From positions 1-64,000 of the forward strand of contig NZ_JAACFS010000025.1 of NCBI RefSeq assembly GCF_029051645.1: 64,000 nucleotides of DNA, written 5' to 3'. Under the pieces are notes generated by a model, which did not search any database, was not told the origin of the DNA, and saw only the letters and a list, made by a program, of their open reading frames with translations. This document shows positions 44,591 through 53,457 of the stretch, one piece after another; within the stretch, counting starts at the first letter, position 1, and the number at the start of each line of letters is the position of its first letter. The DNA comes from Bradyrhizobium sp. CSA112 (lineage in GTDB: Bacteria; Pseudomonadota; Alphaproteobacteria; Rhizobiales; Xanthobacteraceae). The translations under genes were made by a program, and so were the position numbers.

Positions 44591-44809
44591 CTAGGTCCGC
44601 TTGCGCACGCCAGTGGAAGCGGTCTCGTGTGCACGCACCGGGGTGCAGGTCGTGACTACGAGCGCAAACCGGCTGCACTGCCAGTCAGCGCCGAGCGCCG
44701 CGCTGGTGGGTGATGTCAGGTTGACCGACAGTAATGCCGCTACGCAGGCAAACATCACGTACGCCGCGATCAGCAGCGTTACCTTGTGGGTCCTTGGGTG
44801 GGAAATCAT
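44591..44809 (-). CDS. Small single-pass membrane protein, unknown function
   Basis: Predicted 72 aa from ATG 44809, which has aggagccaggcc upstream. One hydrophobic segment (VTLLIAAYVMFACVAALLSV) serves as anchor or uncleaved signal, followed by a short outside part with two cysteines (WQCSR, VTTCTP) that may pair. No family is recognised. It follows opgC on the same strand after 33 bases. Confidence 0.55.
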   Translation of the reverse strand: MISHPRTHKVTLLIAAYVMFACVAALLSVNLTSPTSAALGADWQCSRFALVVTTCTPVRAHETASTGVRKRT

Positions 44810-44842
44810 GGCCTGGCTCCTGTACGATGGCCCCCTTGTGAT

Positions 44843-46225
44843 CTAATTCACATCCTGATCCACATTTTTCGCTGGTGGTCCGAAGGCGTGCGCGATTACT
44901 GGCACTGGATCAGAGCCGCAGCCGGACTTGCGCACCGGAGCAAACAGCATCTTTATTCGATCAACCTCGTCGGCACGGGCAAGCAGCGTGGGCGGAATGT
45001 CAACGCCGAGCGCTTTGGCTGTCTTGAGATTGATGACCAGCTCAAATTTGGTTGGCTGCTCGACGGGCAGGTCGGCGGGCTTCGCGTGCGGCTGCTGCCG
45101 GGGTTTGATCTTGATCAAGTTCAGCAGCGTCGCCGCCAGGATCATCGCCAGGACGCCACCAACACTGAGCGCGATCTGCATCGTCAGCCCCTCCGAGATG
45201 TCGAGCAGCGCCAGGTGGCTGGCGAACGTCAGGAGAACGCCGAGGCAGTAGATTGGCAGCGAGTTCTGGCCACAGAGAATGGCGCCGCGCATCACCGGCG
45301 TCGTCAGGCCCCGCCAATTGCGAGGCACGAACCATGCCGCCAGGACCGCAAGGGCCAAAAAATGCATCAGTCGCAATGGATCGAGATTCGATTTGTCCAA
45401 CGGGAAAAGCAGCGTCAGCAGCGCCTGCGGGACCAGCGCCTCCAGCGGTTTGATGCGCCAGCTCAATGCGATGCTGAGGCTGAACACCAGATAGAGAGCG
45501 GCAGCCACAAGCGCGGTGCGCGAGGTCACCCACGGCCGGGCTCTCTTGCCCTCGATGATCCACCACGCGCCAAGCACGACCAGCAGCTGCCAGGCCAGCG
45601 GATTGAAGAACCAGTGGTTGTTCGGCCATGCCGGGACGGTCCAGCCGAAGGCATGCACCAGCACATAAAGCGCCAGTGAGGCGCCAAGCGTCACGTTCGG
45701 CACTCGCAGCAGCAGCCACAGCAGCGGCGCGAACAGGAGGTGAAGAAGCACGAAGACCGGCAACACGTCGGTGTTGACGGGTCGGTATTGCAGGACCGCC
45801 GCGCGCGCGAACGTTGCGCCCGGATGGTCCAGCAAGATACGCGTGTTGCTCTCGTCAGCAAGACGGCCACCGCCTGTGAGGTGAACCAAGATGGCGCAGG
45901 CGAGCGTGAGCAGCAGAAATGCGACATAAATGTCCCAGCTCCGCCGCAGCGTCCGGCTGATCACTCCGGTCCAGCCCTCGGTGCGCTGTGCCTTGCCGTA
46001 GGCCAGCGCGCAGGTTACGCCCGAGACGAACATGAACACTTCCGCGGCATCGCTGAAGCCGTAGTTCCGCAGCGTCAGCCAGCACCCGATGTTGTTGGGG
46101 ACGTGGTCAAGAAAGATGCCCCAGAGCGCAATGCCCCGGCAGGCATCTATTCGCAGGTCGCGGCCCTGGCCTTTCAGCTCCGGCAGCGCGCCTGCCAATG
46201 GCTTCGGGGTGGCAGTTCGATAATC
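44843..46225 (-). CDS. opgC: OpgC-family membrane acyltransferase with a fused ABC_sub_bind tail
   Basis: ATG 46225 gives 460 aa; the frame is open to 46255. Residues ~15-375 form an OpgC protein, the polytopic inner-membrane enzyme that succinylates osmoregulated periplasmic glucans. The N-terminal RDLRIDACRGIALWGIFLDH and EVFMFVSGVTCALAYG match the family, and about ten hydrophobic segments follow. Residues ~382-421 (KPADLPVEQPTKF to LLARADEV) instead match the C-terminus of ABC_sub_bind (PF04392) periplasmic proteins, which are common in this group. Removing one T from gaggttgatcgaataa restores the usual GAG GTG ATC GAA TAA ending, so the last ~39 residues are frameshifted readthrough. Confidence 0.88.
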   Translation of the reverse strand, partial: DYRTATPKPLAGALPELKGQGRDLRIDACRGIALWGIFLDHVPNNIGCWLTLRNYGFSDAAEVFMFVSGVTCALAYGKAQRTEGWTGVISRTLRRSWDIYVAFLLLTLACAILVHLTGGGRLADESNTRILLDHPGATFARAAVLQYRPVNTDVLPVFVLLHLLFAPLLWLLLRVPNVTLGASLALYVLVHAFGWTVPAWPNNHWFFNPLAWQLLVVLGAWWIIEGKRARPWVTSRTALVAAALYLVFSLSIALSWRIKPLEALVPQALLTLLFPLDKSNLDPLRLMHFLALAVLAAWFVPRNWRGLTTPVMRGAILCGQNSLPIYCLGVLLTFASHLALLDISEGLTMQIALSVGGVLAMILAATLLNLIKIKPRQQPHAKPADLPVEQPTKFELVINLKTAKALGVDIPPTLLARADEVDRIKMLFAPVRKSGCGSDPVPVIAHAFGPPAKNVDQDVN

Positions 46226-46776
46226 CATCTGGTTGCCCGTCCGGCGTGCGAGCACGCTTCAAGAGGGACCGAATTTGACAAAAAACATCGCCGCACTGCC
46301 GGATCGTGACGACGCCGCAGTCTAGAGCTGCTTCACGCCGAACCCGGCCACGAAAGCTATTGCGATAATGATTATATGGCGGCCCTCGGTAGAACCTCCT
46401 GGCGCAAGGAGGCTGTCCGTTGATGATTATCCTTCAACGGCACAGCGGTAAATCAGCCGGAGGTCCAAACAGACAGGTTCCTAGGTCCTATGATCAAGGT
46501 ACCGCACAGATCTCCATCCGTCAGACACATCATGGACCTTCACTATTGCGCATAGGCAAAGGAGACTCTGAGTCCCCGGTGATTGCAATTACAGCACGCA
46601 ACCGCATTCGACTCCTACCTTGAGTGCCTGACGGTGAACCGCTGGTTGGGCCCACGATGGAGGCCGGACGGTTTCGGGAGCCGGTCGACAGCCTCTTCCT
46701 CGCCAAAGACCCGAAGGTGGGTGTATGATTTTCTTTTATTTGGATCTCCGTGCAATGGGATGACGGAGAGCTTTTC
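46226..46776. other. Intergenic region upstream of the response regulator (about 550 bases)
   Basis: No supported gene. Two close hairpins occur: cctcct/aggagg (46395-46412) and ccgttga/tcaacgg (46417-46440). They may be transcript structures upstream of the regulator gene. Base composition is lower in GC than the surroundings. Confidence 0.4.
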
Positions 46777-47439
46777 ATGAAAGTTCTTATTGTCGACGAC
46801 CATGCATTGATTCGCGAGGCGTTGCAGGCTGTCCTGAAACAACTGAAGCCGGAAGCCGTCATATTTGAAGCTTCGAACAGCCGTCAGGCAATGCACATAG
46901 TCGAGGAACATCCCGACATCAGCCTCATTTTACTTGATATCAATTTGCCTGATCGAGACGGCTTCTCTGTCCTCCGCGAACTGCGAGACCGCTATCCGAC
47001 CATTGCCATCATCATCCTCTCGTCCTCAGGTGATCAAGACACAGTCAAGCGCGCTTTCAAACTTGGCGCTCTGGGATTCATTCCGAAAACTACCGAACGT
47101 GAGGTCATGCTCAACGCCATCAAGTTGGTTTTCTCCGGCGGTATTTACATTCCCTCGGAAATTCTGGAGGAAACAACGTCTGCGCAGCTTACAGATAAGC
47201 CAGCGGCGCGCGACTCTCTTAAGGGTCTCGGATTGACCGATCGGCAGATTGAAGTGCTTGCGCTGCTGATGAAGGGAAAAAGCAACAAGGTCATTGCCAA
47301 GACCCTCAATATGGCAGTGCCGACAGTGAAGAACCACATCACGGTCGTTCTCAAAGCGCTCGGCGTAACGAGCCGCACCGAGGCAGTAATAAAAGTAGGA
47401 AAAATGGGCTGGGAATCGTCGCCGAAATCTGAGTCATAA
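46777..47439 (+). CDS. NarL/LuxR-family response regulator
   Basis: A 220-aa two-component regulator from ATG 46777 with ggagag upstream. The receiver domain has acidic residues DD at 7-8, phospho-acceptor Asp54 (LLDINLP), Ser/Thr switch (SSSGD) and Lys in IPKT. A LuxR-type HTH follows (LTDRQIEVLALLMKGKSNKV then KNHITVVLKALGVTSRTEAV). It converges on the hybrid kinase gene, and the two overlap by six bases at their stops. The kinase is the likely partner but this is positional inference. Confidence 0.92.
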   Translation: MKVLIVDDHALIREALQAVLKQLKPEAVIFEASNSRQAMHIVEEHPDISLILLDINLPDRDGFSVLRELRDRYPTIAIIILSSSGDQDTVKRAFKLGALGFIPKTTEREVMLNAIKLVFSGGIYIPSEILEETTSAQLTDKPAARDSLKGLGLTDRQIEVLALLMKGKSNKVIAKTLNMAVPTVKNHITVVLKALGVTSRTEAVIKVGKMGWESSPKSES

Positions 47440-49539
47440 AGCCGCACCGGTGTCTCTGTTATCGTCATGATCCCTAAAGAGCTCGTGCATGACAGCGCGG
47501 AGCCGCATTGGGTCGACAGGCTTGTGCAGCAAAATGTATCCTCTATCCTTTGCGTCACGTAGTGGTTCAGCTGCCGTATCGCCGCTGATGAGAATAGCTG
47601 GAATTGATGAACCAAACGCGGCATTAATTTGCTCAATTGCGTGGATCCCGGTCTTTCCGCTCGCAAGATGATAATCCGAAATTATAAGATCGGGGCGTTG
47701 TTGGCGCTCAGCAAATCGGATAAGGGCCGCTTCGTCGGATCCGGCGGTAAGGACGGAGTATCCCCATCGGCCAAGCAATCCGCCCGTTCCTTCCTGCACA
47801 ATTGGAGCATCGGCAATAACAAGAACTAGCTTGCCTTCGACCGCAAAGGCCGCTGGGCGAGGTGCATCGACGGGCTCGGTGGACGTGACGCACTCATCGG
47901 CCATCGGAACCAGGATTGCGAAGCGCGAACCTCGGCCCACAGTCGAAGCTAAGTCGATTTGATGGTTGAGAAGCAAGCGAAGCCTGTCGACAATAGCCAA
48001 GCCGAGCCCCAGGCCGCCGTACCGGCTAAGTTCTGGGGCAGGAAGTTGAAAAAACTCGCCAAAGATATTCTGCTTCTGATCCTCAGGAATGCCGCAACCG
48101 CTATCCCATACTTCGATACGCAACATTTCACCGCGCCGACGACATCCGACGATGATCCCGCCCCGCAATGTAAAGCGCACAGCATTGCATACCAGATTGA
48201 GCAGTATGCGTTCGAGCAGCATGACGTCACTCCGCACCCAGGCGTCACTTCGCCTAATGCGTAGACGCAAGCCTTTTTCTCGCGTTGCCTGATCAAACGT
48301 CGTCTCAATTTTTTGCAACAGGCGCGCGATCGGGAATTCGGTAATTTTGGGTGTAAGGATCCCAGCGTCGAGCCTGGAAATATCCAGGAGCGAATTGACC
48401 ATTTCATCCATTTCTTTGCGCGTTGCATCGACCTGCTCGAGCGTCTTTGTCCTTTCCCCCGATTTGAGCGGCGTGCGCAGCTGTGCAACGAACAGGCCTA
48501 GTGCATGTAATGGCTGCCGCAAATCATGGCTTGCCATGGCAAGAAAGCGCGATTTTGCTGCATTGGCGAGCTCGAGCTCTTGCGTACGCTCTGCGACCTT
48601 CCGTTCGAGTTCGATCTGCGCGCGGCGCAGACTTTCCTCCCCTTTCTTGCGCACCTCGACGTCGGCGCTCAGTAACAAGCTTGGAACGGTAATACTGATC
48701 AAGAACATCAACACCAGCAGGAATGAAACGTTGAGATCCGCGGTCGTGAAGGGGCCGCCGCCCGTGAGCGTCCCCCAAATCGTGATGCCCGCAAGCACCA
48801 GCGCAACCGTTGCGGTGTCACGTGGACCGCGGCGGAGCGCCGCCCACAACATTGGCAGGATCGCAAGAAAACCCAGTGGATCTCGACTCGGCGTTTGCTC
48901 GATCAGGGGGCTGAAAGCAATGAGTCCAATAGCCGCCGCTGTTGCGAGGACGCCGACCGTCTCCAAAGATTCATTGCGGTTGAAAGCATGGTAATGGCTT
49001 GACGCCCAAAGCACGATAACGGGGGCGATGACCAGCGCGCCGGTCACATCTCCCAGCCACCATGTGACCCAGGCGTTCGCGAAATTCGTCCGTTCGATGT
49101 ACCCGGCGGTTGCCAGGCTGGTCAGTCCAATGCTGGCGCTGATCGGTGTCGCGATCACGAAACAAATCAGAGCAAACTTCGCGACAGAATTTGGCGTCGA
49201 AAACGTATTACATCCGCTCGACCATCGATTGATCAGGTAAGCGCCAACAACCGCTTCAAGAGAATTACCGGTCGCAATCGCAATTGCGGTGGCAACCGAG
49301 CCGGCGGTCATCGCATTGGCGATCACCGCCGCCGCGAAAATTGCGGGCCAGGTCCGATATCCCCACAACAGCACCGCCGCCAGCGCGACACCCGTCGGTG
49401 GCCAAATTGGCGTTGCGCTGGGATGAATAGAGGCGAGAGCAAGGCCGGCTTTTGCCAGGGCGAAATAGATCACTCCAATTGCGACCAGACCGCCGGCATA
49501 GCTAGTGCCTCGGCGGAAATTTATCCCGGACCAAGCCAT
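47434..49539 (-). CDS. Hybrid sensor histidine kinase with MASE1 domain
   Basis: A 701-aa kinase. The N-terminal MASE1 membrane sensor (about residues 15-295) has eight or so hydrophobic segments and the signature HPSATPIWPPTGVALAAVLL. A coiled coil (RRAQIELERKVAERTQELEL) leads to HisKA with phospho-acceptor His338 in MASHDLRQPLHALG, HATPase_c (NLVCNAVRFT, DSGCGIPE, GGLGLGLAIV), and a C-terminal receiver with Asp near 622 (LIISDYHLASGKTG). The ending overlaps the convergent response-regulator gene by six bases. The stimulus is unknown; MASE1 is often found in membrane-linked signalling proteins. Confidence 0.93.
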   Translation of the reverse strand: MAWSGINFRRGTSYAGGLVAIGVIYFALAKAGLALASIHPSATPIWPPTGVALAAVLLWGYRTWPAIFAAAVIANAMTAGSVATAIAIATGNSLEAVVGAYLINRWSSGCNTFSTPNSVAKFALICFVIATPISASIGLTSLATAGYIERTNFANAWVTWWLGDVTGALVIAPVIVLWASSHYHAFNRNESLETVGVLATAAAIGLIAFSPLIEQTPSRDPLGFLAILPMLWAALRRGPRDTATVALVLAGITIWGTLTGGGPFTTADLNVSFLLVLMFLISITVPSLLLSADVEVRKKGEESLRRAQIELERKVAERTQELELANAAKSRFLAMASHDLRQPLHALGLFVAQLRTPLKSGERTKTLEQVDATRKEMDEMVNSLLDISRLDAGILTPKITEFPIARLLQKIETTFDQATREKGLRLRIRRSDAWVRSDVMLLERILLNLVCNAVRFTLRGGIIVGCRRRGEMLRIEVWDSGCGIPEDQKQNIFGEFFQLPAPELSRYGGLGLGLAIVDRLRLLLNHQIDLASTVGRGSRFAILVPMADECVTSTEPVDAPRPAAFAVEGKLVLVIADAPIVQEGTGGLLGRWGYSVLTAGSDEAALIRFAERQQRPDLIISDYHLASGKTGIHAIEQINAAFGSSIPAILISGDTAAEPLRDAKDRGYILLHKPVDPMRLRAVMHELFRDHDDNRDTGAAL

Positions 49540-49566
49540 CTGATTAGCTCGTGAGGCACGAGGGCT

Positions 49567-49815
49567 TCACCGACGACGCGGCCTGGCAGGAATTGTCAGG
49601 ATGACGGCGTTCGCAAGATAAGGATTGACCCCGCAGTAGGCCGTGCGTCCCGATGCGGTGGCCTGACATTGCTGGTAGCTAGTGAATCCACAATCGCCCG
49701 CGCCAGCATAGTCGTCGCCCTGCAGGCAATACCGGTACTCGCTAGCTACGACCGGAGCGACGCTGGTTGCGAAGATGGTGGCAGACGCCGCGAGGGCAAG
49801 AAAGAGGGTACGCAT
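49567..49815 (-). CDS. DUF3551 small secreted cysteine-containing protein
   Basis: Predicted 82 aa from ATG 49815, with gagagaaaa upstream. The signal peptide (MRTLFLALAASATIFATSVA) is followed by a short mature part with YRYCLQGDDYAGAGDCGFTS and QCQATASGRTAYCGVNPY. This four-cysteine pattern fits DUF3551, a family of unknown function numerous in Bradyrhizobium. It lies just downstream of the kinase start, in its own transcription direction (same strand). Confidence 0.82.
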   Translation of the reverse strand: MRTLFLALAASATIFATSVAPVVASEYRYCLQGDDYAGAGDCGFTSYQQCQATASGRTAYCGVNPYLANAVILTIPARPRRR

Positions 49816-50314
49816 TTTTCTCTCCCACATTGAAGTGCCCCAGTTCACGCTGGGACCAACCGTGCGGCGCCGATGTGAACCGGCTCACATCGGCGGATGC
49901 AAATTTTTGAGATCGACCACGCAGATTGGTAAGGAAGCCTGTCAAGCTCGCGCCACCAAATCGAGCGACAATCCAAAGAAGGCCGCTTCAACGTACTAGA
50001 AAAACCAGCTTGCCGCGAAAGTGGCGGGATTCGCTGACCCGGTGCGCGGCCACGGCTTCGCCGAGTAGCGCGCCCGACAATCGGAACAGCTCGCCAGCTC
50101 ACGAGCCGCGCAGCAGTTCGCGGATCACGTTGAACTGGTTGTCGCGAAACTCGACCATATAGGGCATGCTCATTGAGCCGATCTTGCGTTCAGTTGCTGG
50201 ACGCAGCATGCGTCGGAACGGTGGGTGCAACAGATTGTCTGCAACGTAATGCCAGCCGCTCAACGCAAGTTGAGCGAGCCAAATCGGGGCATCGTAATCC
50301 CTCGGGAGGAGACC
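49816..50314. other. Gene-poor region (about 500 bases) with a decayed gene end
   Basis: No intact gene. It holds a possible 3' remnant of a quinone oxidoreductase (49986-50094, reverse strand). An open reverse frame ending at 50099 (FNVIRELLRGS) is unrecognised and runs antisense to the acyl-CoA dehydrogenase gene. The upstream region of the acyl-CoA dehydrogenase is at the right end. Confidence 0.4.
49986..50094 (-). pseudogene. C-terminal remnant of a quinone oxidoreductase/zinc-type alcohol dehydrogenase
   Basis: The reverse frame reads GALLGEAVAAHRVSESRHFR then GKLVFLVR and a stop. This resembles the typical end of medium-chain quinone oxidoreductases (EAHRxMESxxHxGKxVL). The rest of the ~330-aa protein is missing. 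Identification rests on memory of the family end only. Confidence 0.4.
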
Positions 50315-51469
50315 ATGCTGGAGCGAACGAAAGTGCAAAGCCCGTTCTACACGGCCGACCATGAAGCGTTCTGCGACGTGATGCGCCGCTTCGTGGCGCG
50401 CGAGATCGAACCTTACGCCCATGAATGGGACGAGGCCGGCGAATTTCCGCGCGAGCTTTATCGCAAAGCGTCCGAGATCGGGCTGCTTGGGCTCGGCTTT
50501 CCGGAAGAATACGGCGGGGTGGCTGCCGACCAGTTCATGAAAATCGTGGCGTCGCAGGAGCTGGCGCGCGCCGGCGCCGGCGGGGTCAGTTCGAGCCTGA
50601 TGAGCCACACCATCGGTTCGCCGCCGATCGCGCGGGCCGCGCGGCCCGAGGTCAAGGCGCGGGTGCTGCCACAGGTGCTGTCGGGCGAGAGGATTTCGGC
50701 GCTCGCGATTACCGAGCCGAGCGGCGGCTCCGACGTCGCCAATTTGCGCACCAAGGCGCGGCGCGATGGCGATCATTATGTCGTCAGCGGCGAGAAGACT
50801 TTCATCACGTCTGGCATGCGGGCCGACTATCTGACGGTCGCGGTGCGTACCGGCGGCGAGGGACCGGGCGGGGTTAGCCTGCTCCTGATCGAGGGCGACA
50901 CCCCGGGCCTGTCGCGGACGAAGCTGAAGAAAATGGGCTGGTGGGCGTCGGATACCGCCACGCTGCACTTCGATGAATGCCGGGTGCCGGTGGTGAACCT
51001 GATCGGCGAGGAGGGGCAGGGTTTCAAGATCATCATGCACAACTTCAACAGCGAGCGCATGGGCATGGCGGCGAGCTGCACGGCTTACGCCCGTGTCTGC
51101 GTCGAGGAGGCGATCGCCTACGCCAAGGAGCGCAGGACGTTCGGCAAGCCGATCGCGCAGCATCAGGTGATCCGGCACAAGCTGGTCGACATGGCGCAGA
51201 AGGTGGCGGCGTCGCAGGCCATGCTGGAAATGTTGGCGTGGCGACTCGGGCAGGGCGAGAGCCCGGTCGCCGAAATCTGCATGATGAAGAACCAGGCGAC
51301 CCAGACCATGGCGTTCTGTGCCTCCGAGGCGGTGCAGATCTTCGGCGGCGCCGGCTTCATGCGCGGCGTCAAGGTCGAGCGCATCTACCGCGAGGTCAAG
51401 GTCAACGCCATCGGCGGCGGCACCGAGGAGATCATGAAGGATCTCGCCTCGCGGCAGATGGGGTTGTGA
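50315..51469 (+). CDS. Acyl-CoA dehydrogenase
   Basis: A 384-aa flavoenzyme from ATG 50315, with gggaggag upstream. It oxidises acyl-CoA to 2-enoyl-CoA with FAD and passes electrons to ETF. Family segments are LGFPEEYGGV, ALAITEPSGGSDVANLRTKA (FAD and substrate contacts), RRTFGKPIAQHQ and QIFGGAGFMRG. The MCAD-type catalytic position in YEGTSEI is GGGTEEI here, with Gly instead of Glu. A Glu in NFNSERMGMA fits the alternative base used by isovaleryl- and long-chain dehydrogenases. A second dehydrogenase gene follows about 140 bases later, so the first may open a catabolic operon. Confidence 0.93.
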   Translation: MLERTKVQSPFYTADHEAFCDVMRRFVAREIEPYAHEWDEAGEFPRELYRKASEIGLLGLGFPEEYGGVAADQFMKIVASQELARAGAGGVSSSLMSHTIGSPPIARAARPEVKARVLPQVLSGERISALAITEPSGGSDVANLRTKARRDGDHYVVSGEKTFITSGMRADYLTVAVRTGGEGPGGVSLLLIEGDTPGLSRTKLKKMGWWASDTATLHFDECRVPVVNLIGEEGQGFKIIMHNFNSERMGMAASCTAYARVCVEEAIAYAKERRTFGKPIAQHQVIRHKLVDMAQKVAASQAMLEMLAWRLGQGESPVAEICMMKNQATQTMAFCASEAVQIFGGAGFMRGVKVERIYREVKVNAIGGGTEEIMKDLASRQMGL

Positions 51470-51480
51470 CAATTTCTCCT

Positions 51481-51597
51481 AGCCCGCGTCATTCCGGGGC
51501 GCGAGCGAAGCGAGCGAGCCCGGAATCTATTGGGCCCCGAGCACTGTAGCGAAATGGATTCCGGGCCCGCGCTGCGCGCGTCCCGGAATGACGAAGG
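51481..51597. repeat. Dispersed palindromic repeat between two acyl-CoA dehydrogenase genes
   Basis: cgtcattccggggcgcgagc then gagcccggaatc at the left, and gattccgggcccgcgctgcg then cgtcccggaatgacg at the right. Same family as 38296-38386. Confidence 0.7.
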
Positions 51598-51609
51598 ATA
51601 GATGAAAAC

Positions 51610-52764
51610 ATGCTCTTCACCGCCGACCACGACGAACCCCGCCGTATCCTGCAAAAGTTCATCGCCGCCGAGATCAACCCGTTCGTCGACGAATGGGAGA
51701 AGAACGAGATCTTCCCGGCGCATGAACTGTTCAAGAAGCTCGGCGGCCTCGGCTTCCTCGGCCTCAACAAGCCGGTCGAATTCGGCGGTCAGGGGCTGGA
51801 TTACTCCTATGCCCTGATGATGGCCGAAGAGCTAGGCGCCATCAAATGCGGCGGCGTGCCGATGGCGATCGGGGTGCAGACCGATATGGCGACGCCCGCG
51901 CTGGCGCGGTTCGGATCGGATGAAGTGCGCGGCGAGTTTCTTGGCCCCGCGATCGCCGGCGACGCGGTGGCCTGCGTCGGCGTGTCGGAGCCGGGCGCAG
52001 GCTCCGACGTCGCCTCGATCAAGACCCAGGCGCGTTCCGACGGCGACGACTATGTCATCAATGGCGGCAAGATGTGGATCACCAACGGCGTGCAGGCCGA
52101 CTGGATCTGCCTGCTCGCCAATACCAGCGACGACCAGGTCCATCGCAACAAGTCCCTCATCTGCGTGCCGATGAAGAGCAAAGGCGTGCAGGTCGCGCGC
52201 AAGCTCGACAAGATGGGCATGCGCTCTTCCGATACGGCGCAGATCTTCTTCGACAATGTCCGGGTGCCCAAGCGCAACCGGATCGGCGAGGAAGGCAAGG
52301 GCTTTACCTATCAGATGGTGCAGTTCCAGGAGGAGCGGCTGTGGGGCGCGGCCGCCTGCCTCAAGGCGCATGAATTCATCATCGGCGAGACCATCGAATA
52401 CACGCGAAACCGCAAGGCGTTCGGAAAGTCGATCCTCGACAACCAGACCGTCCATTTCAAGCTCGCGGAGATGCAGACCGAGGTCGAACTGCTCCGCGCG
52501 CTGGTCTATCGTGCCGCCGAAGCGTTGATCGCAGGCGAGGACGTTACGCGGCTTGCCACCATGGCCAAGCTCAAGGCGGGGCGTCTTGGGCGCGAACTCA
52601 CCGACGCCTGCCTGCAGTTCTGGGGCGGCATGGGCTTCATGAACGAGACGCCGGTCAGCCGCGCCTATCGCGACAGCCGCCTCACCTCGATCGGGGGCGG
52701 CGCCGACGAGGTAATGCTGACGGTGCTATGCAAGATGATGGGCACGCTGCCGAAAATCCAATAA
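51610..52764 (+). CDS. Acyl-CoA dehydrogenase
   Basis: A 384-aa paralogue of the upstream enzyme, clearly diverged. Segments: NKPVEFGGQGLDYSYAL, ACVGVSEPGAGSDVASIKTQ, MWITNGVQADWICLLA, GEEGKGFTYQMVQFQEERLW, RKAFGKSILDNQ, QFWGGMGFMNETPVSRAYRD. Again the MCAD catalytic Glu position is Gly (GGGADEVM), with Glu in QFQEERLW as a likely base. It should act on a different or branched acyl-CoA. The GST-like gene follows after about 30 bases. Confidence 0.93.
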   Translation: MLFTADHDEPRRILQKFIAAEINPFVDEWEKNEIFPAHELFKKLGGLGFLGLNKPVEFGGQGLDYSYALMMAEELGAIKCGGVPMAIGVQTDMATPALARFGSDEVRGEFLGPAIAGDAVACVGVSEPGAGSDVASIKTQARSDGDDYVINGGKMWITNGVQADWICLLANTSDDQVHRNKSLICVPMKSKGVQVARKLDKMGMRSSDTAQIFFDNVRVPKRNRIGEEGKGFTYQMVQFQEERLWGAAACLKAHEFIIGETIEYTRNRKAFGKSILDNQTVHFKLAEMQTEVELLRALVYRAAEALIAGEDVTRLATMAKLKAGRLGRELTDACLQFWGGMGFMNETPVSRAYRDSRLTSIGGGADEVMLTVLCKMMGTLPKIQ

Positions 52765-52795
52765 GAGAAATCAGGGTAATGACGAGGAACGGCTG

Positions 52796-53452
52796 ATGAT
52801 CACGCTCTATCACTGCGACGGCGCGCGCTCGTTCCGTCCGCTCTGGATGCTGGAGGAGATGGGCCTGGCCTACGAGCTCAAGATGCTGCCGTTCCCGCCG
52901 CGGGTATTCGCCAAGGAATATCTCGCGATCAATCCGCTCGGCACCATTCCGTTCATGATCGACGGCGAGACCAAGATGACGGAGTCCTCTGGCATCTGTT
53001 ATTACCTCGGGACCAAATATGGCCCGTCGCCGCTGGTTATCGGGCAGGACGACCCGGCTTACGGCGCCTTCCTGAACTGGATGTATTTCAGCGACGCCAC
53101 GCTGACCTTTCCGCAGACGTTGGTGCTGAGATACAGCCAGCTCGAACCGGAAGACCGACGGAACCCGCAAGTTGCCGGCGACTACGCGAAATGGTTCCTG
53201 GGCCGGCTGCGGGCCGTCGAAGCAGCGACCGCGAACGCGGAATTCCTCTGCGCCGGGCGGTTTACTGCGGCCGATATCGTCAACGGCTATGCGCTACGGC
53301 TGGCAGGCACTATCGGCCTGGCCAAGGATTTCGGGCCGAATGTCACCGCCTATTGGGCCCGGTTGCAGGAACGCGAAGGCTACCAGCGGGCGGTTGCGGC
53401 GGAACGTAAGGCGGGCGTCGAGCAGAACGTGGCGCCGCGGATACGGGCTTGA
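52796..53452 (+). CDS. Glutathione S-transferase family protein
   Basis: A 218-aa protein. The N-terminal thioredoxin-like domain has TLYHCDGARSFRPLWMLEEM (the catalytic position falls near Ser/Cys-Asp-Gly-Ala-Arg), INPLGTIPFMIDGE (cis-Pro) and MTESSGICYYL (the glutathione gamma-glutamyl contact). The C-terminal helical domain has the N-capping motif TAADIVNGYAL. It follows the second acyl-CoA dehydrogenase at about 30 bases and is probably cotranscribed. A role in detoxifying or processing an intermediate is a guess. Confidence 0.9.
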   Translation: MITLYHCDGARSFRPLWMLEEMGLAYELKMLPFPPRVFAKEYLAINPLGTIPFMIDGETKMTESSGICYYLGTKYGPSPLVIGQDDPAYGAFLNWMYFSDATLTFPQTLVLRYSQLEPEDRRNPQVAGDYAKWFLGRLRAVEAATANAEFLCAGRFTAADIVNGYALRLAGTIGLAKDFGPNVTAYWARLQEREGYQRAVAAERKAGVEQNVAPRIRA

Positions 53453-53457
53453 GCGGT

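Noticed and set aside
46420..46623. Forward 67-codon frame upstream of the response regulator
   Set aside because: No ribosome-binding site or recognisable features, and it begins within a hairpin. It is more likely untranslated upstream sequence.
50099..51472. Reverse frame of 457 codons antisense to the acyl-CoA dehydrogenase
   Set aside because: The His/Arg/Asp-rich composition is typical of a high-GC codon shadow, and the forward frame has complete acyl-CoA dehydrogenase motifs. Only its last ~20 codons lie outside that gene and are unrecognised.
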